Below the pieces are notes generated by a model that saw only the letters and a program-made list of their open reading frames with translations, was not told the DNA's origin and made no database searches. Below, in pieces: positions 52,019 to 57,742 of a stretch of 57,742 nt of DNA (its first letter is position 1; each line of letters begins with the position of its first letter). Both the position numbers and the translations under genes were made by a program. This DNA comes from Duodenibacillus sp964509205 (lineage in GTDB: Bacteria > Pseudomonadota > Gammaproteobacteria > Burkholderiales > Burkholderiaceae_F). Where the stretch lies: assembly GCA_964509205.1 (NCBI GenBank), contig CAZDVW010000013.1, forward strand, positions 1-57,742. Direction: 5' to 3'.

Positions 52019-54352
52019 ATGACACCAGAATCTTTCCGCCTTCACATCGAGGAGATGGACTGTCCGGTCGAAAAAGCCGAGATCGAGGATCTTTTTAAAC
52101 AGAATCCGGATTTTTCTCCCATAGCATGCAACCTTTCTAAACGAGAGATGGTTTTTCTCAAAAATAGACCGGAAGCTTCAATTGAGTCACTTTTGGAAAT
52201 ACTTTCCCGAGCCGGATTCCCTGCCACAGAAGTAAAAGACGAGGGCAGCAACACCGACCTGTTCGTTGTGTATGTCGAAGATATGGATTGCTCTGTTGAA
52301 AAGAGTCAGATTGAATCCTCCTTTCAACAGGACTCTGATTTCACAGCCGTTAATTTCAACCTTGAATCAAGACAGGTCACTTTTCAGAAGAAAACCCCGG
52401 AAGCAACTCCTGAAAAACTTCTCGAACATCTCACAAAACTAGGGCTTCCGGGAAAACTTGTTTCTGCTCAGGAACCCATCACAAAGGAAGTGACGCCACC
52501 GAAAAAGTTCCCTTGGAAACTGCTTTTTGCTCTCATTTTTGCGAGCGTAAGCGAAGTGATTGAACTCATAGAGGCTCTGCCTGAAACTGTTGTCATCGCC
52601 TTCGCCGTGGCTGCAATTGGATTGAGCGGAATAAAAACCTTGAAAAAGGGACTTGCGAATCTTCCGCATCTTACGTTTAACATGAACACCTTGATGGCTG
52701 TTGCCGTACTCGGAGCCGTCGCAATCGGACAATATCCGGAAGCGGCAATGGTGATGGTTCTCTATGAAATCGGCGAGGAAATTGAAGAGCGCACACTCCT
52801 TCATGCTCACAAAAGTATTCAGACACTGCTGGGAAAAACACCGCCTGCTGTTGAAATTCTTATCGGCAACGAATGGACAAAATCCGCTCCAGAATCCGTT
52901 GTCTCCGGAACCGTCTATCGTGCTGTTCCGGGACAAATGCTTGTCGCCGACGGAATGGTTATTGAGGGAGAGAGTTCTCTGGATGTCTCAAGCCTCACTG
53001 GAGAGTCCGTTCCTGAATCTGCACACCCGGGAGTTGAAGTTCGATCAGGCAGTTTGGCAATTGACGGAACAATCACTATCCGTGCCAATCGCGCAGCCAA
53101 TGAGTCAACTGCAGCCAGAATCTCCCGAGCCATCATTTCTGCTCAAGAAAAAAAAGCAAAACTTGAACGCATCGTCGATCATTTTGCGCGTTACTACACC
53201 CCGACCATTTTTGCGATGAGCCTCCTTTTGGCCATCGGAACCACCCTTTACACAGGCACCTTTGATCGCGAGACCATCTACCGCTCCCTTGTCCTTCTTG
53301 TGATCGGCTGTCCGTGTGCACTCGTAATCTCCACACCCGTCGCCCTTCTTTCTGCCATGACCTGCGCGAGTCGAAACGGCGTATTCGTCCGTGGCGGCGT
53401 TCCCATGGAAACCGCCGCTGCGCTTAAAACCGTTGTATTCGACAAGACGGGGACATTAACCGTCGGGAAGCCATCATTCAAGACACTCATTCCGCTCGCA
53501 GGAACGGATACAGCAACAGATTGGCGACTTGCAACAGCTCTTGCCCGAGCCAATAAGCATCCGCTCAGTCAAGCACTTGCAAGAGCGTGCAATCCCGAAA
53601 TGAATGTGCCGCTTGTTTCTCAATTGAAGAACCTTCCCGGTTACGGCGTTGAAGGACGTGTTGATGGAGCCATGATTCGCCTGACAAACCGAACGTGGCT
53701 TGAGGAGAAAAAACTTCTGACACCGGAGGCCATCGAGGCATTCAAACATCTGGAATCAACGGGCAACACCTGTCTTGCTGTGAGCAACATATTCGGGGCT
53801 TTAGCCGTTTTTGCCTTCAGCGACACACCCAAGCCGAACATCAGTCACAGCATTGAGACTCTTAAAAACGAAAAAGTCGATGTGTGGCTTCTGACCGGAG
53901 ACAATGAAAACAGTGCGCAGAACATCGCAAAATTGGCAGGCATTACCAACGTCCGCGCCAAACTTCTTCCTCAAGATAAACTCAGCCTCATTTCTGAGCT
54001 GGATGCGAAGGCTCCCACAGCGATGGTCGGAGACGGCATCAATGATGCTCCGGCTTTGGCGCGTGCCCGCTTAGGCATCGCAATGGGAACCATGGGAGCA
54101 GACATGGCGATTGAATCTGCCGACGTTGTTTTGATGAACGATGATGTTGCGAAAGTCGCTTGGCTCAAGCGTCTTTCTCAGAAAACATGCAACTGCGTCA
54201 AACAAAACATTGCGTTTGCTCTTGCCGTGAAGGTTGCATTTGCCGCTGCTGCCGTTACCGGAATGGCCACAATGTGGATGGCCGTATTCGCAGACACCGG
54301 GGTATGCCTTATCGTTGTTGCTTGGGCTTTACGCCTTTTGAAGTTTAAATGA
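52019..54352 (+). CDS. cadA: Cadmium/lead/zinc-exporting P1B-type ATPase
   Basis: The 777 residues form a CadA-type metal exporter. Two N-terminal HMA-like domains carry MDC motifs (EEMDCPVEK near residues 12-20 and EDMDCSVEK near 84-92) in the form used by proteobacterial CadA, not CxxC. The core has the CPC motif (GCPCALVISTP), phosphorylation site DKTGTLT, and GDGINDAPAL. CadR is divergent across a MerR-type promoter, so the regulon logic is clear: Cd, Pb or Zn induces export. The stop is 1 base from the stop of the convergent nrdG, leaving no space for a terminator between them. Confidence 0.94.
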   Translation: MTPESFRLHIEEMDCPVEKAEIEDLFKQNPDFSPIACNLSKREMVFLKNRPEASIESLLEILSRAGFPATEVKDEGSNTDLFVVYVEDMDCSVEKSQIESSFQQDSDFTAVNFNLESRQVTFQKKTPEATPEKLLEHLTKLGLPGKLVSAQEPITKEVTPPKKFPWKLLFALIFASVSEVIELIEALPETVVIAFAVAAIGLSGIKTLKKGLANLPHLTFNMNTLMAVAVLGAVAIGQYPEAAMVMVLYEIGEEIEERTLLHAHKSIQTLLGKTPPAVEILIGNEWTKSAPESVVSGTVYRAVPGQMLVADGMVIEGESSLDVSSLTGESVPESAHPGVEVRSGSLAIDGTITIRANRAANESTAARISRAIISAQEKKAKLERIVDHFARYYTPTIFAMSLLLAIGTTLYTGTFDRETIYRSLVLLVIGCPCALVISTPVALLSAMTCASRNGVFVRGGVPMETAAALKTVVFDKTGTLTVGKPSFKTLIPLAGTDTATDWRLATALARANKHPLSQALARACNPEMNVPLVSQLKNLPGYGVEGRVDGAMIRLTNRTWLEEKKLLTPEAIEAFKHLESTGNTCLAVSNIFGALAVFAFSDTPKPNISHSIETLKNEKVDVWLLTGDNENSAQNIAKLAGITNVRAKLLPQDKLSLISELDAKAPTAMVGDGINDAPALARARLGIAMGTMGADMAIESADVVLMNDDVAKVAWLKRLSQKTCNCVKQNIAFALAVKVAFAAAAVTGMATMWMAVFADTGVCLIVVAWALRLLKFK

Positions 54353-54353
54353 A

Positions 54354-55130
54354 TCAAGAACGGCGCAACGTAAAGGAAGGAAATAGCCCGCTCAAAACGC
54401 GTTCTGTCTCCTGCCCCGGATAGTCCGCCCCGACAGGAGACAGTCCTGTTGTGATTCCGGGCGCCGAACGATAGATCTGAAGGGCAAACGTTGAGCAGTT
54501 TCTCTCGGCGAGCCAGTGAGCAACATGGAGAATATCCTCCGCCGACAACAGATCCGGATGAGCCGTTGTACGCGCTTCATAGGCGACGCCTGATGCCCGC
54601 ACGATGTCGAAACTTTCTTTGAATGAGCGGCTTGCTCCGATTCGGCCCGCCGATCGATCAAATGTATCAGGGCTATCCGGCGGTCCTTTGACATCAAGTC
54701 CCACCCAATCAACCAAAGAAATCACTTCTCTTAGCCGCTTCGGATAGGCGCCTGAAGTATGAAGTCCCGCCTTCATGCCAAGCGATTTGACATAGCGCAA
54801 GGCCTCACCAAGTGCAGGATCCAAACAGGGTTCGCCGCCGGAAAAAACGACTGCATCCAACAGTCCCTTACGCTTGTTTAAAAGCGCGACAATGTCTTCC
54901 CAGATTACTCGAACGCTTTCTGGCTCCGGTTCTCTCGACTGCATCCACGGATTGTGGCAATAAGGGCATCTCCAAGGACACCCCTGCAAGAAGACGACAG
55001 CACTCAAACAACCCGGATAATCGATTGTCGTAAAGGGCGTCACGGCGGCAATGCGAATATCAGATAGTTCCGCCCTCGAGGTGCAAACGCCGGAGAAATC
55101 TCCGGCGTGGATTTCAAGCACTTTTCCCAT
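54354..55130 (-). CDS. nrdG: Anaerobic ribonucleotide reductase activating protein (radical SAM)
   Basis: NrdG uses S-adenosylmethionine to install the glycyl radical on class III ribonucleotide reductase. The 258 residues show the radical-SAM triad Cys51, Cys55 and Cys58 in GCPWRCPYCHN, then FSGGEPCLDP and GLDVKGPP. It is the longer NrdG form (the E. coli protein is about 154 residues), with a C-terminal half rich in short helices (AAWLAE-type) and LQIYRSAPGITTGLSP. A perfect 20-base palindrome lies inside the first codons (55088-55107). The gene is 30 bases after the small glycyl-radical gene, with a hairpin in between. Confidence 0.93.
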   Translation of the reverse strand: MGKVLEIHAGDFSGVCTSRAELSDIRIAAVTPFTTIDYPGCLSAVVFLQGCPWRCPYCHNPWMQSREPEPESVRVIWEDIVALLNKRKGLLDAVVFSGGEPCLDPALGEALRYVKSLGMKAGLHTSGAYPKRLREVISLVDWVGLDVKGPPDSPDTFDRSAGRIGASRSFKESFDIVRASGVAYEARTTAHPDLLSAEDILHVAHWLAERNCSTFALQIYRSAPGITTGLSPVGADYPGQETERVLSGLFPSFTLRRS

Positions 55131-55142
55131 TTGTCAGGAATC

Positions 55143-55160
55143 GGCAGGCTTTAACCTGCC
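55143..55160 (-). promoter_or_regulatory. Hairpin between the glycyl-radical gene and nrdG
   Basis: GGCAGG and CCTGCC form a 6-bp stem with a 6-base loop next to the stop codon of the small gene. It is too weak and lacks a T-run for termination, but it may occlude the weak nrdG ribosome-binding site or set the ratio of reductase to activase. Confidence 0.4.
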
Positions 55161-55346
55161 TTATTCGTTCTTACCCAAATGGCACTTGCTCTCAACAAAG
55201 TGCTTTCGCTCGGCAAATTCGCCCTTCTTTCCAATGTTGAATGATTGAACAGGACGGTGATATCCCATCACGCGAGTCCAAACTTCACAAGGCTGACGTT
55301 CACTGTCTTTGAGTGTAATTTCTTCGCAATTCAACTGTTCTGTCAT
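55161..55346 (-). CDS. Separate glycyl-radical domain of class III ribonucleotide reductase
   Basis: The 61 residues correspond to the C-terminal end of NrdD. The block CEVWTRVMGYHRP, followed by FNIGKKGEFAERKHF, aligns with the E. coli NrdD end RRVCGYLGS ... FNAGKQEEVKRR, in which Gly681 carries the radical. Here the radical residue would be Gly28. The gene has its own near-perfect AGGAGG 9 bases before ATG 55346. It lies in the same frame as nrdD, 15 codons after its stop, as if one ancestral gene had been split by a TAA. It would have to associate with the large subunit for catalysis. I cannot tell if the split is lineage-wide. Confidence 0.85.
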   Translation of the reverse strand: MTEQLNCEEITLKDSERQPCEVWTRVMGYHRPVQSFNIGKKGEFAERKHFVESKCHLGKNE

Positions 55347-55391
55347 TTCAATAATCCTCCTGATTGACAACGAACAAAAAATTTCAAACGT

Positions 55392-57416
55392 TTAAGCCGA
55401 CTTAGCCGCTTCTCGTGCCTGCTGCGACTTCTTTCTGGCAATGATCTCTGCGTCGCACTTCGGGCAGAAATCATGCCGACCTGAGAGATAGCCGTGTTTC
55501 GGGCAAATTGAGAAAGTCGGCGTTACCGTGATGTAGGGCAGACGGAAACGCGTAAGCGTTTTTCTGACCAAATCTCGGCATGCCTCTGCTGAACTGACCG
55601 CTTCGTTCATGTAAAGGTGCAACACCGTTCCGCCCGTGTACTTTCTCTGCAAATCTTCCTGCATCTCGAGCGCTTCGAACGGGTCGTCCGTATAACCGAC
55701 GGGCAACTGAGAAGAATTCGTGTAGTACGGATTCTGCGGAGTTCCTGCCTGAATGATGTTGGGGAAACGCTTGCGATCTTCTTTGGCAAAGCGATAAGTC
55801 GTTCCCTCGGCAGGCGTTGCCTCTAAGTTGTACATGTGATCCGTTTCGCTCTGAAAGTGCACGAGACGCTCGCGGACATGATCAAGGAAACGCACGGCAA
55901 ACTGATGCCCCTCTTCGCTCGTGATGTTGATTCTGTCATGCGTAAAGTTACGAATCATCTCATTGATGCCGTTCACACCGATCGTCGAGAAGTGATTGCG
56001 CAACGTTCCAAGATAGCGCTTTGTATAGGGGAAGAGCCCCTGATCAATATGGCGCTGAATCACCTTACGCTTAATCTCAAGCGACTCCTTGGCCAAATCA
56101 AGCAGATGGTCAAGTCGCGCATACAGTGCCTTTTCATCACCCGGATAAAGATATCCGAGACGTGCGCAGTTGATCGTAACGACGCCGAGACTACCTGTCT
56201 GCTCTGCAGAACCGAACAGACCGTTTCCGCGTTTCAAGAGCTCACGCAAATCCAACTGAAGTCGGCAACACATCGAGCGAATCATGTTGGGTTTCAGTTC
56301 TGAATTGATGAAGTTCTGGAAGTACGGAAGACCATACCGAGCCGTCATGTCGAACAAAAGTTTCACATTCGGGCCTTCCCAGTCAAAATCCGGCGTGATG
56401 TTGTATGTCGGAATCGGGAACGTGAAAACGCGTCCCTTGCTGTCGCCGCGCGTCATCACCTCGATGTAAGCGCGGTTGATCATGTCCATCTCATGTTGGA
56501 GATCGCCGTAGGTAAACGGCATCTCTTCCCCGCCAATAATCGGATGCTGCGGGGCTAAATCCTGCGGACATGTCCAATCAAACGTCAAATTGGTAAACGG
56601 CGTCTGCGTTCCCCAACGACTCGGAACATTGAGGTTGTAAATCATTTCTTGGATGCACTGAACAACCTCGCGGTACGGAACATTGTCCTTTCGAATAAAG
56701 GGAGCGACATAGGTGTCAAACGAGGAGAAAGCCTGCGCGCCGGCCCATTCGTTTTGCATCGTTCCGAGGAAATTCACAATCTGGCCGCAAGCCGAAGAAA
56801 GGTGACGCGGAGCACCGGCCTCGACTTTTCCCGGAACTCCGTTAAAGCCCTCGGTCAAAACCGTCCTCAGACTCCATCCCGCGCAGTACCCGGAAAGCAT
56901 GTCCAGATCATGGATGTGGAAATCGGCCTCGCGATGGCATTTTCCGATCTCTGCCGGATAAACAAAGTTAAGCCAATAGTTGGCAACAACCTTTCCGGAA
57001 ACATTCAGGATCATTCCGCCCAAGCTGTAACCCTGGTTTGCATTCGCATTGACGCGCCAATCGCTTTGATCCAAATATTCGTTAATGGAACTTTCCACAT
57101 TAACCCATGTCTTTTTCGCATCACGTGATTTCGCACGTTGCTCTCTGTAGACAATATAAGCACGCAATGTCGTGAAGTAGCCTGCTTCAAAAAGAGCCTG
57201 TTCAACAGCATCTTGAATCTGCTCAATGTACGGGGTCGGGGCATTGAGCGCACGGATCTTCGGCATGACCCTGTTTTCAGTAATTTCTGCCGCGATGGCC
57301 GGACCAAATTCCCCCGTGGCCTTACCGGCCTTCTCAATGGCCTTTTGAATTTTGCTCGGATCAAAATCCTTGACCGTTCCGTCTCTCTTTGTTAAATGCT
57401 GTGGTGTGCAGGACAT
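55392..57416 (-). CDS. nrdD: Anaerobic (class III) ribonucleotide reductase, large chain lacking the radical segment
   Basis: This enzyme reduces ribonucleoside triphosphates to deoxy forms under anaerobiosis. From ATG 57416 (SD GAGGAGGGGG) the protein has 674 residues. An ATP-cone regulatory domain lies near residues 8-100 (KRDGTVKDFDPSKIQKAI). The catalytic barrel includes LSGYCAGWSL, SACGQIVNFLGTMQNEWAGAQAFSSFD and IRSMCCRLQLDL. A C-terminal zinc site reads ICPKHGYL ... FCPKCD. The chain ends soon after the zinc site, so the usual RVxGY glycyl-radical stretch is absent and encoded by the next small gene. NrdR-like boxes lie upstream. Confidence 0.95.
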   Translation of the reverse strand: MSCTPQHLTKRDGTVKDFDPSKIQKAIEKAGKATGEFGPAIAAEITENRVMPKIRALNAPTPYIEQIQDAVEQALFEAGYFTTLRAYIVYREQRAKSRDAKKTWVNVESSINEYLDQSDWRVNANANQGYSLGGMILNVSGKVVANYWLNFVYPAEIGKCHREADFHIHDLDMLSGYCAGWSLRTVLTEGFNGVPGKVEAGAPRHLSSACGQIVNFLGTMQNEWAGAQAFSSFDTYVAPFIRKDNVPYREVVQCIQEMIYNLNVPSRWGTQTPFTNLTFDWTCPQDLAPQHPIIGGEEMPFTYGDLQHEMDMINRAYIEVMTRGDSKGRVFTFPIPTYNITPDFDWEGPNVKLLFDMTARYGLPYFQNFINSELKPNMIRSMCCRLQLDLRELLKRGNGLFGSAEQTGSLGVVTINCARLGYLYPGDEKALYARLDHLLDLAKESLEIKRKVIQRHIDQGLFPYTKRYLGTLRNHFSTIGVNGINEMIRNFTHDRINITSEEGHQFAVRFLDHVRERLVHFQSETDHMYNLEATPAEGTTYRFAKEDRKRFPNIIQAGTPQNPYYTNSSQLPVGYTDDPFEALEMQEDLQRKYTGGTVLHLYMNEAVSSAEACRDLVRKTLTRFRLPYITVTPTFSICPKHGYLSGRHDFCPKCDAEIIARKKSQQAREAAKSA

Positions 57417-57742
57417 GCCCCCTCCTCGTTTTATCCTCATTCACGCTTCAACGGCAAAATTTCAAAACCATCGAAGCTCTAGGCGGTAGACGTTAGCAAA
57501 TCAGCCATCTGAAATCAAGCCCTGCACTCCCTTTATGTTGTGGTTACCAATATGCAGAGCCACAACATATTGTAATGAATTTGATATGGCTTTGCTAAAA
57601 AACTGATTTTTCAAGCTTTATTCATTGACTCAATGAGGGATAGGTGTTTACCCTTATTTTGTCTTTTCCGGGAGACAGTTGCAACGCATCAGGGCTGACG
57701 CACGGCGAAGATAACAAGTAGGAAAGAAGAATCGCAAAAAAA
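57417..57742. other. Upstream region of nrdD to the right edge
   Basis: About 326 bases with no gene. It contains the nrdD ribosome-binding site, two NrdR-like boxes and AT-rich DNA. A half-site resembling FNR (TTGAT) is seen near 57514-57518 on the minus strand, but the partner half is not convincing. The last 80 bases have no open frame that I can assign. Confidence 0.4.
57529..57575 (-). promoter_or_regulatory. Pair of NrdR-like boxes upstream of nrdD
   Basis: Two 16-base AT-rich imperfect palindromes, one ending TATGTTGTGG (57529-57544) and one CCACAACATATTGTAA (57560-57575), have centres 31 bases apart, three helical turns. That spacing is typical of NrdR sites in front of ribonucleotide reductase operons. 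The inner halves form a perfect inverted repeat ATGTTGTGG/CCACAACAT. Confidence 0.75.

Noticed and set aside
57500..57520. An FNR box upstream of nrdD
   Set aside because: TTGAT is present on the minus strand, but the matching ATCAA half at 4-base spacing is missing.
1..57742. CRISPR arrays, prophage or complete insertion sequences
   Set aside because: No regularly spaced direct repeats, no phage structural or integrase genes and no intact transposase with terminal repeats were seen in the window.

Overview
This 57.7 kb window looks like a chromosomal segment of an anaerobic or microaerophilic betaproteobacterium, most likely Burkholderiales, family Sutterellaceae (the Sutterella/Parasutterella group). 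This placement is inferred. It rests on recG next to oxyR, orn / M48-like / rsgA, yciB next to a PpiC-type isomerase and a single large purL. The anaerobic genes agree with it: a Wolinella-type fumarate reductase and a class III ribonucleotide reductase. Most of the window is ordinary core chromosome with tightly packed operons. No prophage, CRISPR array or intact insertion sequence is visible.

Layout. At 1-88 the 5' end of a group IIC intron (minus strand) sits directly behind the terminator of frdA-frdB (147-2952, minus). A 525-base divergent leader separates frdA from recG-oxyR, a Sel1-repeat protein and hupB (plus). An EnvZ/OmpR-like pair (minus), a small exported protein (plus) and a large M16 protease (minus) follow. 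From 13.9 to 22.4 kb lies a plus-strand series: yciB, ppiC-like, mfd, two leucine-rich-repeat/PKD-like paralogues and a DUF401 permease. It converges on a copper P1B-ATPase whose C-terminus is an in-frame CopZ-like domain with its own ribosome-binding site. From 25 to 32.7 kb (minus) come a methionine ABC system with two MetQ lipoproteins and an M20 amidohydrolase, a structured RNA region ending in a strong terminator, and parE.

The middle holds an AI-2E-family permease, tRNA-Arg(CCU), orn, a catalytically dead M48-like membrane protein, rsgA, mdh and a lone PIN protein. From 39 to 43 kb (minus) there is a second metal-ATPase locus. It has a P1B ATPase with an SCALRL motif in place of CPC, an HMA-like partner, a small membrane protein and a PacL/DUF6110-like one-helix protein. 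This arrangement resembles mycobacterial CtpC-PacL systems. A transposase scrap, lysE-purL, nnr and an aldo-keto reductase follow. A cadR/cadA pair diverges around a textbook MerR-family promoter, and cadR overlaps the gene for a small membrane protein.

The right end carries the class III ribonucleotide reductase operon behind a pair of NrdR-like boxes. Its glycyl-radical domain is encoded by a separate 61-residue gene between nrdD and nrdG.

The points most worth checking are the separate glycyl-radical subunit, the PacL-like/SCALRL-ATPase locus, the dual CopA/CopZ coding arrangement, the M48-like protein lacking HExxH, the structured RNA after metI and the IIC intron at the left edge.
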